From a virus, in the IMG/VR virus record IMGVR_UViG_3300028423_000861, positions 62,001 through 126,000 of that record: a stretch of DNA of 64,000 bases; one strand, given 5' to 3'. Positions within the stretch are counted from its first letter, which is position 1. Every line of letters begins with the position of its first letter. The notes beneath the pieces are model-generated. The model did not search any database, was not told the origin of the DNA, and saw nothing but the letters and a program-made list of their open reading frames with translations. This document shows, in pieces, positions 52,337 through 60,237 of the stretch. A program made the translations under genes and the position numbers.

Positions 52337-52532
52337 GGCTCAAGTTCTCCCTATGGAATTTGTTTGCACACTCAACACCACAAAAATAAACATCAGCATT
52401 CATGGGCTCTGTTGGTTTTGCACCAAAATAGTATAGTGGCCATTCGCCCAGGAATTCTCCTTTATGTCCGATATAACTTCCTGTTTCACGGATGTCAAGT
52501 GTTCCGCACTGTGCACATTGAATATCTCTCAT
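52311..52532 (-). CDS. zinc-finger protein, 73 aa
   Basis: CAQCGTLDIRE and YFCGVECANKFH form a Cys4 site like small MYM/FCS-type fingers. ATG 52532 overlaps the preceding stop (ATGA). Confidence 0.6.
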   Translation of the reverse strand: MRDIQCAQCGTLDIRETGSYIGHKGEFLGEWPLYYFGAKPTEPMNADVYFCGVECANKFHRENLSHAAQRTDE

Positions 52533-52780
52533 AACCATCTCAATTTAAAAATCACTGCATCTTCTTGATCTCTGAATGCAAAAACATCTCCTGCCCAGCT
52601 ATAATTGTCGATACCAATTTTTTCACGACACCATCTATGAATTTCCTGCCATGATGACTGTTTGCGGCTCATGTCCAAATTAACAAGATAACACAGATTC
52701 CTACTCCAGAAAACGGCAGATGCAGGATGACCAAGATTGAATCTTTTTACATCGTTGTTGTATTGTTCTCTTGTTATCAT
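52529..52780 (-). CDS. hypothetical protein, 83 aa
   Basis: MITREQYNNDVKRFNLGHPASAVFWSRN..., Trp-rich alpha/beta. Unknown function. Confidence 0.6.
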   Translation of the reverse strand: MITREQYNNDVKRFNLGHPASAVFWSRNLCYLVNLDMSRKQSSWQEIHRWCREKIGIDNYSWAGDVFAFRDQEDAVIFKLRWL

Positions 52781-52792
52781 TATCTCGTTGTA

Positions 52793-53011
52793 TTAAATAC
52801 CAAGAATACGCGAGACACGCTCATCGAGCCCTTTCTCTGGGTGTCTTTGGAGGTGTTCAGCTAACTGTTCGAAATAAAACGCGGCTGACTCGTCGCCGCC
52901 TTCTTCTAGTAGACGAGCGGCTTCTGATGCAAACTCTTTCAGCCTTTGAACGTTGATTGATCCTTCACCAGGCATTGCCGCACGGTATGTCTTAGCTGGA
53001 CGTTGATTCAT
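52793..53011 (-). CDS. helical hypothetical protein, 72 aa
   Basis: Helical repeats (LKEFASEAARLLEEGGDESAAFYFEQLAEHLQ) like a TPR-type hairpin. Overlaps the Lar-like gene by 20 nt. Confidence 0.6.
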   Translation of the reverse strand: MNQRPAKTYRAAMPGEGSINVQRLKEFASEAARLLEEGGDESAAFYFEQLAEHLQRHPEKGLDERVSRILGI

Positions 53012-53195
53012 TACAGTTTCCTTTGTATCTCATATTCCATTGTTTGCCGTGATCAAATGTTTCACCGGTTTCTAGAATGCACCCACACCAGAGGCAAGCA
53101 TATATCGTGCTTTGACGTCTGTCGCCATATCGTTGGATTTCGGCCTCACCACCACAGAAAGGACAAGGGTCAAGTTCTATCACGACGTTCACCAA
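52992..53195 (-). CDS. Lar-like zinc-ribbon protein, 67 aa
   Basis: LDPCPFCGGEAEIQRYG and YACLWCGCILE, ending with KQWNMRYKG, match the restriction-alleviation (Lar/RalR) family of small phage zinc ribbons, which can modulate host restriction enzymes. Confidence 0.7.
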   Translation of the reverse strand: MVNVVIELDPCPFCGGEAEIQRYGDRRQSTIYACLWCGCILETGETFDHGKQWNMRYKGNCNESTSS

Positions 53196-53352
53196 CTAGT
53201 ATCTTGGCTTGTTCTTGCCAGGAAAAACAAGAAATTGGGTGACATGGGTCAATCAAATGCTGTGCTTGCTTGACAAGATCTTCAAGCAAGAAAATCCTGA
53301 ATTTTAATTCTTCAAGATCGTCTTCTGCACTTACCGGTTCTTCCTTAGCCAT
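53170..53352 (-). CDS. hypothetical protein, 60 aa
   Basis: Helical, two Cys near the end (DPCHPISCFSW). Overlaps the Lar-like start and the next gene. Confidence 0.5.
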   Translation of the reverse strand: MAKEEPVSAEDDLEELKFRIFLLEDLVKQAQHLIDPCHPISCFSWQEQAKILVGERRDRT

Positions 53353-53615
53353 TCTGGCACATCCTCATGTGTTCCATTCAACATACGTTCAAGGTCACTT
53401 TCTGGGCGACTATTGAATTCATTGAGTTTGCTAATAAAGAATTCTTGCCTATTGCTGTTTACTGCGTCAATAGCTTCAGACGAAAGCTTTGCCAGACGAA
53501 TATAAGCAGCGGCCCTGACAGGGTCACTGTCCTTATAACGTCCAGCCATATAAGCTTGTTTAAATCCAAAAAGCATTAGTCTTGCTTTTTGGAACGGGAC
53601 TTTGCGTAACTTCAT
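53331..53615 (-). CDS. helical hypothetical protein, 94 aa
   Basis: MKLRKVPFQKARLMLFGFKQAYMAGRYK...; all-helical plan. Unknown function. Confidence 0.6.
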   Translation of the reverse strand: MKLRKVPFQKARLMLFGFKQAYMAGRYKDSDPVRAAAYIRLAKLSSEAIDAVNSNRQEFFISKLNEFNSRPESDLERMLNGTHEDVPEWLRKNR

Positions 53616-53623
53616 TCTACCTC

Positions 53624-54049
53624 CTATGCGGCGTATTCATTCAGCCCATATTCTTCACACACAAGGACAAGGAAACGCTCGTATTCCGACATGGGGATTT
53701 CCTGCTTCCACAGGTAAAACTCGATCTCTTGCTTGGCAGTGCCATACTCCGCAAGGGCTTTCTGGACATCTACATCGAAAGATTCCATGTCCCAGCGAAG
53801 AGCAGTAGCAAGCGAGATTCCATATTCTTCAACCATGCCATTTAGGCGGGCTTCGAATTCCTCAAGTGCAATGTTCTCGTAACGCTGACGACGGGCTTCA
53901 CGATCCTCAAGCTCTTCGCAAAGGTTATTCCAGGTTTCTTGCTTCTGGGCTTGGGTCATATCATGGAACATCATCATGAAACCCTCGGTCGGCTTGACAC
54001 CGCGAGCGTCTTTGTGAAGTTCGGAAATAAGTTCAAAACCACGAGCCAT
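53624..54049 (-). CDS. helical hypothetical protein, 141 aa
   Basis: Glu-rich helical protein (LEDREARRQRYENIALEEFEARLN). First gene after the promoter at 54089-54117. Unknown function. Confidence 0.65.
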   Translation of the reverse strand: MARGFELISELHKDARGVKPTEGFMMMFHDMTQAQKQETWNNLCEELEDREARRQRYENIALEEFEARLNGMVEEYGISLATALRWDMESFDVDVQKALAEYGTAKQEIEFYLWKQEIPMSEYERFLVLVCEEYGLNEYAA

Positions 54050-54088
54050 TGCTGAATCCTTTCATCAAAGCGTCTTGCTTACAATATC

Positions 54089-54117
54089 AATATAGTATTA
54101 ATGATGCTGTTTGTCAA
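54089..54117 (-). promoter_or_regulatory. sigma70-type early promoter
   Basis: TTGACA (54112-54117), 17 bp, TATATT (54089-54094), followed by GATATTGTAAGCAAGACG. Confidence 0.85.
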
Positions 54118-54802
54118 CGTTTGATTGATATTTTTCCGAGGCTCTGAGGAAATTCTTTCCAATTGAATGTATAAGATCTGTGCTCATTACAATTTCATAG
54201 TGGGTAGCTTGAATATATTTGGTATATAGGTCTTTGCGGGCAGTCATGCTAGATACAGTGAGAACACAGTCATTGTTTTCTCCCATTCCTGGAGCACCGC
54301 CTCGTGTGCTTACATAATTGGTCCATCGACCTGGAAGATCAAATGTTCTTGCTGCTTGGATAATTTCTGATCGGGTTCCCACTTCACGGTATAGCCTATG
54401 ATTCGGAACCATATATTTGGCCCAGTCTGCTGCTTTGCTCCCGCCCCAAGGCGAAGCAATGGTTGCTCCCCCAATACACTCAACCATTTGTGACATGTGT
54501 GCAGCATAAATCCCGCCCATGCTATGACCGACAATATAAAGTGGCCCGCGCTTTTTAACCGCTGAAACCATTTCTTCAAGGTTATTGTGGAATCCTCCAT
54601 CAACACTCCATTCGATATTGATATATTCAAATCCTGGCAAAGCATGACGGAGATATTCAAATGTAACGTTTGACTGGTAGGCACCGTGTATTAGGACAAT
54701 ACTAGGAAGCGGCGCATGTTCTTCATGGACATGCGGGTGATCAATTTCGACCTGAACCGGGGCTCTGTTGAACCATTTCCAAGGACGCAAGTTCATATAC
54801 AT
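54098..54802 (-). CDS. alpha/beta hydrolase, lipase-like
   Basis: 234 residues. SIVLIHGAYQSN (oxyanion strand), IVGHSMGGIYAAHMS (nucleophile Ser) and THYEIVMSTDLIHSIG (catalytic His region). PGAP1/lipase-type fold; the Asp is less clear. Late-promoter box TATAAATA at 54811-54818. Confidence 0.8.
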   Translation of the reverse strand: MYMNLRPWKWFNRAPVQVEIDHPHVHEEHAPLPSIVLIHGAYQSNVTFEYLRHALPGFEYINIEWSVDGGFHNNLEEMVSAVKKRGPLYIVGHSMGGIYAAHMSQMVECIGGATIASPWGGSKAADWAKYMVPNHRLYREVGTRSEIIQAARTFDLPGRWTNYVSTRGGAPGMGENNDCVLTVSSMTARKDLYTKYIQATHYEIVMSTDLIHSIGKNFLRASEKYQSNVDKQHH

Positions 54803-54810
54803 ACCATCAT

Positions 54811-54818
54811 TATTTATA
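54811..54818 (-). promoter_or_regulatory. T4-like late promoter box
   Basis: TATAAATA 9-16 nt before the lipase-like start. Confidence 0.6.
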
Positions 54819-54864
54819 GTTGTATTGGACTAACCATGGTCCAATACGGAGTTATTTCTGGCTC

Positions 54865-55263
54865 TCACCCCCCTCTAATATCCTGTAACAATTCATGCGA
54901 CTGTATTACAGGTATTTCTCTTTTTTCTGCTTGTTCACACATGTTAGCAGTTCCGTCGCCTCCAGGAAATGCTAGAACCAGGTCGACAACTAACAAATCA
55001 ATCATCAATTGATTGCGTATAGGACCGGCTGCCCGATTGTATTTTGTCCAGTTGGCAGGTATTTTAACTTGGTCTATTCCTACTTCTTTACAAACTTTAT
55101 TGGCTGTGGTGTCTGCGCCTGGTGCATCACCATGAACTACAACCAAGTGATCGTATTCAGTATCAAGATACACGAGACAGTCAAAAACCGATGCAACATC
55201 ACAGAATGTTCTACCCCCGGTCACCAGAACTATAGTCGAGGAGTTGTGCGATTTCCTGTGCAA
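54865..55263 (-). CDS. SLOG-domain protein (YspA/DUF2493 type)
   Basis: 132 residues. LVTGGRTFCD, VVVHGDAPGADTTANKVC, IPANWTKYNRAAGPIRNQLMID and VLAFPGGDGTANMCEQAEKR are the Rossmann motifs of the YspA/CpYpsA SLOG family. Such proteins sense or process nucleotide-derived ligands and are common in defence and counter-defence loci. Complete and of typical length. Confidence 0.85.
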   Translation of the reverse strand: MHRKSHNSSTIVLVTGGRTFCDVASVFDCLVYLDTEYDHLVVVHGDAPGADTTANKVCKEVGIDQVKIPANWTKYNRAAGPIRNQLMIDLLVVDLVLAFPGGDGTANMCEQAEKREIPVIQSHELLQDIRGG

Positions 55264-55438
55264 GTATCTGTCTCACTTCTTGTGGTGTAATGTGTGTCTG
55301 GAAATCATTAATTCTTCGAAAGAGTTTTAATTTCAATTCTTTCAAATCATCGTCAATCCAAACAAAAAATCTGGCATTTTCATTATCTTGCCATGTCATT
55401 GATATGGTGTATTCAACACCATCCACTTCAACGCGCAT
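55211..55438 (-). CDS. hypothetical protein, 75 aa
   Basis: MRVEVDGVEYTISMTWQDNENARF...: short beta hairpins then helices. Overlaps the SLOG gene by about 50 nt. Confidence 0.55.
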   Translation of the reverse strand: MRVEVDGVEYTISMTWQDNENARFFVWIDDDLKELKLKLFRRINDFQTHITPQEVRQILAQEIAQLLDYSSGDRG

Positions 55439-55441
55439 ATA

Positions 55442-55693
55442 TCACCCGCTAATGTAAGGACCTGATTTGGGTCTATACCAAGATTTTTGGTTATGAAGAC
55501 GACCCAGGAGTTCATTTAACTCCTGGATCTCTTGGTCAATTTCTTTCACACGAGGAAGATCACTAACAGGTTTTATAGTGCTTTCCACATGTGTTAGACG
55601 CAATTTAGATAGACGACTTACTTTGTCGTGAAGTGCATTTTCTATGAGTTCGATGTCTTTAATGTCTAATTCGAAATTCTTATTATAGCTCAT
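55442..55693 (-). CDS. coiled-coil protein, 83 aa
   Basis: MSYNKNFELDIKDIELIENALHDKVSRL...; two helices with heptad spacing. Unknown function. Confidence 0.55.
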   Translation of the reverse strand: MSYNKNFELDIKDIELIENALHDKVSRLSKLRLTHVESTIKPVSDLPRVKEIDQEIQELNELLGRLHNQKSWYRPKSGPYISG

Positions 55694-55698
55694 TTACA

Positions 55699-56091
55699 CT
55701 AGTGTTTCCATCTGTTGCGTTTTTGCCAGTATTGTTTCCATTTACGATAACCACCTTTGCGATCGAAAGAAAGATTGTATTCTGCTTTTTTAATACGCTC
55801 TTCCAGTCTGTCTATCGCATCTTTTATCAGTTGTTGTTCATACGAAACTTCTGGCTTGTAGGCGAGTTTACTACCTTTTTTATTGTTACATTCAAAACAT
55901 GCTACAACACAATTACTTGATGTATGATATCCACTTGTATGACTTCGAGGTATCACATGATCCATTGTAGCTGTTTTTTTAGTAAGTAGGCGTTTACAAT
56001 AGTAACACCTATAATTTTGTTTTTGGAGAATTCGTTCTCGATCTAGTTTATAAAAAGCTCTAGCGAGTCTTTTCTTGTTTTTTCTTTTCAT
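55699..56091 (-). CDS. HNH endonuclease
   Basis: 130 residues. CYYCKRLLTKKTATMDHVIPRS and CVVACFECNNKKGS give the paired Cys of the zinc site and the DH of the HNH core. It lies immediately downstream of the tmRNA gene, a position typical of elements that home near structural RNA genes. Confidence 0.88.
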   Translation of the reverse strand: MKRKNKKRLARAFYKLDRERILQKQNYRCYYCKRLLTKKTATMDHVIPRSHTSGYHTSSNCVVACFECNNKKGSKLAYKPEVSYEQQLIKDAIDRLEERIKKAEYNLSFDRKGGYRKWKQYWQKRNRWKH

Positions 56092-56119
56092 GAAAGGTGT
56101 CCTTCTGTTTCGAGGACTG

Positions 56120-56430
56120 CCCCAATTTTTATTGTTATTATGGAGGGATTCTGTTTCTAGGCTCCCTCCGGGCCCAGCTGATTATGCCGCTAGGGCAACC
56201 TCAGCAGGTGCTGCGTTTGTGTTTGCAGTTATTAAGATGCGACTATTTCGCGTTCGCCTCCGACTAACTCCACTTCCCTACAACGTGCATCGATCCTATG
56301 TCGCCCCCATCAAAACATTACTTGCTGTTACACTATGGCCATTAACCTATTTGGTCACAAGTAACGTTATGGTGGAGGCGTCCGGTACTGCCCCGGAGTC
56401 TACTACGCTTTCAAGTTGCTTCCTCGTTAG
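56120..56430 (-). ncRNA. ssrA: two-piece (permuted) tmRNA
   Basis: Upstream acceptor piece ends CGCCUCC-ACCA (56370-56380). After a 61-nt intervening segment (with ACGUUACUUG/CAAGUAAUGU pairing) the coding piece starts GGGGGCG (56302-56308), which pairs with CGCCUCC to close the tRNA-like acceptor. The tag frame (56182-56226) encodes ANTNAAPAEVALAA plus UAA. A 7-bp GGAGGGA/UCCCUCC helix follows, with GCCUAGAAACAGAA in its loop, as in alphaproteobacterial tmRNA. It would rescue stalled ribosomes and tag products for ClpXP/ClpAP. The gene lies just before the HNH gene. Confidence 0.9.
56182..56226 (-). CDS. tmRNA proteolysis tag
   Basis: Fourteen codons from the resume codon GCA to TAA, ending ALAA, the C-terminal form recognised by Clp proteases. 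Confidence 0.85.
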   Translation of the reverse strand, partial: ANTNAAPAEVALAA

Positions 56431-56590
56431 CATGTTTATTTATACAGAAATCCCAGGGCATTGTCAACTGATTTGCAAACGGAAGTAGACAAGAACCACA
56501 GTCATAATCATCTTGTACAAGTCTTTCAAGTAATTCCTCTTCAGTTGCATAATCTTTTGTGCTAATGCCCCTGCATTGACATATTATCAT
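56411..56590 (-). CDS. Bfd-like [2Fe-2S] protein, 59 aa
   Basis: MIICQCRGISTKDYATEEELLERLVQDDYDCGSCLLPF has the CxC...CxxC spacing of bacterioferritin-associated ferredoxins. Its 3' end contains the tmRNA promoter. Iron mobilisation or redox role possible; rare in phages. Confidence 0.65.
   Translation of the reverse strand: MIICQCRGISTKDYATEEELLERLVQDDYDCGSCLLPFANQLTMPWDFCINKHANEEAT
56439..56467 (-). promoter_or_regulatory. tmRNA promoter
   Basis: TTGACA (56462-56467), 17 bp, TATAAA (56439-56444). Predicted start near 56431, just before the acceptor piece. The same -10 region also reads TATAAATA. Confidence 0.8.
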
Positions 56591-56713
56591 TTATTGAATC
56601 CATTCAACTTCAACGTTAGTGCTGCCACCACCACGCAAAAATCTCTCACTGCTTGATCCGGTCGCATAAAATTCAGGTTTATAAGGAAGTCTAGAAATAA
56701 CGTTGGCACCCAT
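56591..56713 (-). pseudogene. fibre protein C-terminal remnant, 40 aa
   Basis: ORF ending SSSERFLRGGGSTNVEVEWIQ, which parallels the end of the 56751-57626 protein (GDSGDRTLNSGYSNTTFEVEWIA). Late-promoter box at 56738-56745. Looks like a left-over C-terminus from fibre exchange, or a small separate tip protein. Confidence 0.55.
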
Positions 56714-56737
56714 GCCATTAATTCTCCGTTATTGTTG

Positions 56738-56745
56738 TATTTATA
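56738..56745 (-). promoter_or_regulatory. T4-like late promoter box
   Basis: TATAAATA between the fibre-like gene and its C-terminal remnant. Confidence 0.55.
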
Positions 56746-56750
56746 TGGTT

Positions 56751-57626
56751 TCAAGCAATCCATTCAACTTCAAAAGTGGTGTTACTGTAACCACTGTTCA
56801 GTGTTCTGTCACCACTGTCACCGTTCGCATACCATTCAGATACCATGCTAGCAACACCATCAAGAGGAAAGACGTTGCTTGTTTTGCACGACTGCCAGCG
56901 GTTATCGCCATTGTTAACCCAGGACTGGTGTTCGTATCTAATAAGAGTTCCACCGCTGTCATACAGGGCGACACGGGCTCTACCGAGCGTCGTCTGTCGG
57001 TTAGGACAATCTCCACTTGTTCTCACAACTGCGGCGTTTGCATCAGCTGGAACGTCTACACGTTTGGTTGTTGAATTGTATGCACTCAGTGTATCAAAAT
57101 CAACGTCCCAATTTGGTAGTTCAGTCCAAGTGCTTGAAGGCACAGTATATCTAGATGATAGATGTATATGCAAGAAGCCTATGCGTCCTAATGTTGCAAA
57201 GCCAAGTGATGTATAATCCGGATCCCATTGCATATCCGAACCGAATGTTCTACGACTTGTCATAAAGATTTCGTCACCCAAATTTGCTATAAAAGGACGT
57301 GTTCTGAATCCAAATGCGGCGCGGCCATCGTAACGGTCAAACGTTCCTTCTAGCATTTCAACTCCGCTTCCGTCCGTTGGATCACGTTTAACCTGTATGT
57401 CATAATCCACAGAATAGTTTGAGGAATTGAAAAATGTAGTCCCAAATACCTGTATGGGTTTTCCGTCTGCTGATGGAGGGAGAACCATTCTTGTCCCTCC
57501 AGCATCCAAAATAGCATTACTGTTAATGTTTGAAGAAGATCCAAAATATCTCCATGCAAGTTCTTGTGTGGAGGTTGTATGTGTGTTTAATGGTGAATTT
57601 TGTGCTCTAAGATATGCCCAGGTCAT
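56751..57626 (-). CDS. putative tail fibre / virion surface protein
   Basis: 291 residues, almost all beta (Ser/Thr/Asn-rich), with a globular jelly-roll-like C-terminal part. In series with 57636-59585 genes of the same character. Host recognition is likely but inferred. Confidence 0.6.
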   Translation of the reverse strand: MTWAYLRAQNSPLNTHTTSTQELAWRYFGSSSNINSNAILDAGGTRMVLPPSADGKPIQVFGTTFFNSSNYSVDYDIQVKRDPTDGSGVEMLEGTFDRYDGRAAFGFRTRPFIANLGDEIFMTSRRTFGSDMQWDPDYTSLGFATLGRIGFLHIHLSSRYTVPSSTWTELPNWDVDFDTLSAYNSTTKRVDVPADANAAVVRTSGDCPNRQTTLGRARVALYDSGGTLIRYEHQSWVNNGDNRWQSCKTSNVFPLDGVASMVSEWYANGDSGDRTLNSGYSNTTFEVEWIA

Positions 57627-57635
57627 GTTTTGTCC

Positions 57636-58133
57636 TTATGAATAGTCGTAACCCACTGCGCTCATGAATGTGTTGCTCAATCCGGGTTGCACGTATTTGG
57701 TTCTTGCATGATAAATTCTTATCTCAAGATAGTCATCTTGTACAACAGGTATGATGTTGGTCGTTCCCACAGCACCTTTTTCTTCCTTGTATTCACCAGG
57801 CTGGTCAGCAACAATGCCACCTGACCTAAAGATCTGTAGGCGGTGATATCCATCGCCCGTGTAGTTACTCGGAAACATAGCCCATGTTAAAGTAACATAG
57901 TTAATACCCGAAGGAACGTATAGTCGTCTTGAACTGAGATCTGGACGGAACCAGGGTTCTGTCGACGAAGTGTCTTCATGCAATGTATTAAAAGCTAGCC
58001 ATGTGTATGCACGACCACTTAATGTTTGTGAGCTTCCGGAACGATAAATTGTTGCATATGAAACAACATTTATTGAATCACTAAACTGACTTCCACTTCC
58101 ACTAGCAATTGAACCAGGTATAGGCATGATCAT
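57636..58133 (-). CDS. putative virion surface protein, 165 aa
   Basis: Beta-rich; SSRRLYVPSGINYVTLTWAMF and HRLQIFRSGG resemble the C1q/TNF-like knob strands also visible in 56751-57626 (KRVDVPADANAAVV). Likely a fibre component. Confidence 0.6.
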   Translation of the reverse strand: MIMPIPGSIASGSGSQFSDSINVVSYATIYRSGSSQTLSGRAYTWLAFNTLHEDTSSTEPWFRPDLSSRRLYVPSGINYVTLTWAMFPSNYTGDGYHRLQIFRSGGIVADQPGEYKEEKGAVGTTNIIPVVQDDYLEIRIYHARTKYVQPGLSNTFMSAVGYDYS

Positions 58134-58145
58134 GGTGGATTCTCC

Positions 58146-59126
58146 TTATGACGACTCTACGCCAATTTCGGCCGCTTTGGCTTCTGCTACTGTCCATGCT
58201 ACACCAGTTGCTGGATTTACGTCCCAATAATCACGAAATTGTTGATATGCAATTGTTAGCGTATTTGAAGTTTTTACATCATCAGTGGTGCCAGAACGGA
58301 TCATTAGACTTATGCTTTGGACTGGTTCTGCTGCTTTTTTCGCTCTGACCGATAGACCATAACCAATTACGTCCCAGCCAGTATCAAAGTCGGTTGTAAG
58401 AGTTGCCGGTGTAAAAGTTGCCTTGTTTCCAGCACTCTGGGTTTCAATAGTGTCAGTATCATTACGTCCATTTTCATCTACATCTGTATAAGCGCCGGTC
58501 CATGCTGTATAATTTCCAGCGCCGCCGGGTTTTGTTTGGACATATTCCATTGAAGTAGTAAGTTCATCACAAACAAAAACTCCTGAAAATGTTGTTTGTT
58601 TATCAAAAAATCTTCTTCCACCTAAACGAAATGATTTAATCTGACTTCCTGTTCGAAAAATAGTATCGCCACTGTAAGTATAAACAGAAACGCCGTCCTT
58701 CCAAAATTCAATTGAACCACTTACATCATCCAAAACAAATTTCATGTCCCAGCGATTTTTTATGCCTGAGCCTGTAAATTCAAAAGTACTTCCTGCTTGT
58801 ATCCAAGATGTTCCATCATTATACTCGACAGTGGTTGTATTGTCATCTTGTGGTTTATTAACACGCCATATTGCTTCGTCATTTTCATTATAAAGCAAAA
58901 CAGTATTTGCTGAGTTCATATCCCAGTTATCCAAGTAAACATTAAAAGCCAAATATATAGTTGCTGAGGGAGTTGCGAGGTCAAGAATGTCTGTCAATCC
59001 ATCTACCCCAGCACCCTCCGTAACATAAGGTGCAATTTCACTTGCGGCTGTAACAGAAGAACTTTCACTTGATGGTGTACCTTCCCAAAAGTCGTTGATA
59101 GATGTTCCTGTAAAAAGCAAAGCCAT
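58146..59126 (-). CDS. putative fibre protein with LamG/concanavalin-like domain
   Basis: 326 residues from ATG 59126 (GGAGA upstream). ATIYLAFNVYLDNWDMNSANTVLLYNEND and GIKNRWDMKFVLDDVSGSIEFWKDGVSVYTYSGD follow a LamG-type beta sandwich, a fold that binds glycans. The C-terminus resembles phage structural proteins. Confidence 0.65.
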   Translation of the reverse strand: MALLFTGTSINDFWEGTPSSESSSVTAASEIAPYVTEGAGVDGLTDILDLATPSATIYLAFNVYLDNWDMNSANTVLLYNENDEAIWRVNKPQDDNTTTVEYNDGTSWIQAGSTFEFTGSGIKNRWDMKFVLDDVSGSIEFWKDGVSVYTYSGDTIFRTGSQIKSFRLGGRRFFDKQTTFSGVFVCDELTTSMEYVQTKPGGAGNYTAWTGAYTDVDENGRNDTDTIETQSAGNKATFTPATLTTDFDTGWDVIGYGLSVRAKKAAEPVQSISLMIRSGTTDDVKTSNTLTIAYQQFRDYWDVNPATGVAWTVAEAKAAEIGVESS

Positions 59127-59150
59127 TTTTATCTCCATTAAATTTTAAAT

Positions 59151-59585
59151 TTATGCAAGCCCACCAACCAAAGTATAGGTATCAGACCCCTTGGGTACCA
59201 CAGTAGCAACTGAATACTGGTCTGTTAGTGTTAGAACACCATTCCTTGCATTTACTGTTGATGTGCCATCACCTTGGAAAGTTACAACATTTGATCCTGT
59301 ATTTTCGAAAGATGGTGGAATTCCGTCAAGGCCAACGGGCACAGTAATTGTGATATTACCACCACTTGTGTCAACATCTTTGTAAACACCACCCGCAAAG
59401 TCTGCTGAAGTAAGTGTATAATTTGAGCTTATGGTAGTGCCGCGAGTGAACAGTGTATCGTTTGTTGCCCCTGATTCAATACCTGATAATTTGGTTTTTT
59501 CTGCATCAGTGTAGGCGTTTGTATCTGATTCACCCTCGTATGCAGTTTTAATTACTGAACCTAATGTGCTTAGTTCTACGCTCAT
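59151..59585 (-). CDS. phage structural protein with fibre-type repeat, 144 aa
   Basis: AYTDAEKTKLSGIESGATND is a phrase widely seen in phage fibre and head-decoration proteins. The rest is beta-rich. Late-promoter box at 59632-59639 drives the 59585-56591 series. Confidence 0.75.
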   Translation of the reverse strand: MSVELSTLGSVIKTAYEGESDTNAYTDAEKTKLSGIESGATNDTLFTRGTTISSNYTLTSADFAGGVYKDVDTSGGNITITVPVGLDGIPPSFENTGSNVVTFQGDGTSTVNARNGVLTLTDQYSVATVVPKGSDTYTLVGGLA

Positions 59586-59631
59586 TATCCTATTCCAATC
59601 CTGTTTAGCGATATGCTATTTTAATTTACAG

Positions 59632-59639
59632 TATTTATA
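59632..59639 (-). promoter_or_regulatory. T4-like late promoter box
   Basis: TATAAATA about 47 bp before the structural gene start at 59585. Confidence 0.6.
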
Positions 59640-59644
59640 GGATT

Positions 59645-59893
59645 TTAGGAGTGATCGTCAAAATCACCCAAGCGCATTTCAAGAACAAAATTGGCTACCA
59701 CGAGATTAATCGCAGTAGCCAACAGAATAAGTTCTCGAGACTCGCTCGAATCAGATGACTGAATGCGTTCTAAAACACTCATAGCAAGCATGTTATAAAC
59801 AGCATCACGGTCAAGATTAAGACCATCCCATTTGATTGGATCGTCTTTTTCAATCTCTTTTGCTAGATCTATAAGTTGTTTTGAATCTATCAT
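59645..59893 (-). CDS. hypothetical helical protein, 82 aa
   Basis: MIDSKQLIDLAKEIEKDDPIKWDGLN...; helical. ATG overlaps the previous TAA (TAATG). Confidence 0.6.
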   Translation of the reverse strand: MIDSKQLIDLAKEIEKDDPIKWDGLNLDRDAVYNMLAMSVLERIQSSDSSESRELILLATAINLVVANFVLEMRLGDFDDHS

Positions 59894-59988
59894 TATTTGA
59901 AAATGTCAAGCGCCTGGAGTATTACAATTCCGAAAACCAAGAATACTGCTCCAACCGCAATCAACCCAGCCAATGTCAACCGAGCCAA
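59893..59988 (-). CDS. small membrane peptide, 31 aa
   Basis: TTG start after AGGAG; one transmembrane helix (GLIAVGAVFLVFGIVILQAL). Coupled to both neighbours. Confidence 0.4.
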   Translation of the reverse strand: MARLTLAGLIAVGAVFLVFGIVILQALDIFK

Positions 59989-59991
59989 CTC

Positions 59992-60099
59992 CTATGCAAA
60001 AAGGGCCAATCCTGTTAGCAATATACCAAACACGATGGCCCAAAATATCAATTGCCCAAGCTCATGCTTGAGTTTTTTGTATGTGCCTGGTTTAGGCAT
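59992..60099 (-). CDS. small membrane peptide, 35 aa
   Basis: MPKPGTYKKLKHELGQLIFWAIVFGILLTG...; overlaps the gene at 60092 by 8 nt. Confidence 0.5.
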   Translation of the reverse strand: MPKPGTYKKLKHELGQLIFWAIVFGILLTGLALFA

Positions 60100-60217
60100 C
60101 GCTGCCTTTAAACCAGCTCACTACACGATCATAAATTGCTTTGACCCAAGCTGGTTGTGGAAGTAGATTCCAACCAATAATGAGTCCTACACCAATCCAA
60201 AATAAAATGTCCAACAT
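60092..60217 (-). CDS. small membrane protein, 41 aa
   Basis: MLDILFWIGVGLIIGWNLLPQPAW...; one helix and a polar tail; AAGGAGATG Shine-Dalgarno. Confidence 0.55.
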   Translation of the reverse strand: MLDILFWIGVGLIIGWNLLPQPAWVKAIYDRVVSWFKGSDA

Positions 60218-60237
60218 GATACATCTCCTTTATGTCT

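Noticed and set aside
56075-56488. Plus-strand ORF of 137 codons
   Set aside because: It lies on the antisense of the tmRNA and of the Bfd-like gene, has no Shine-Dalgarno, and its composition is that of a shadow frame.
57350-57559. Various minus-strand ORFs nested in the fibre genes
   Set aside because: They are other-frame shadows of the 56751-57626 gene without ribosome binding sites.
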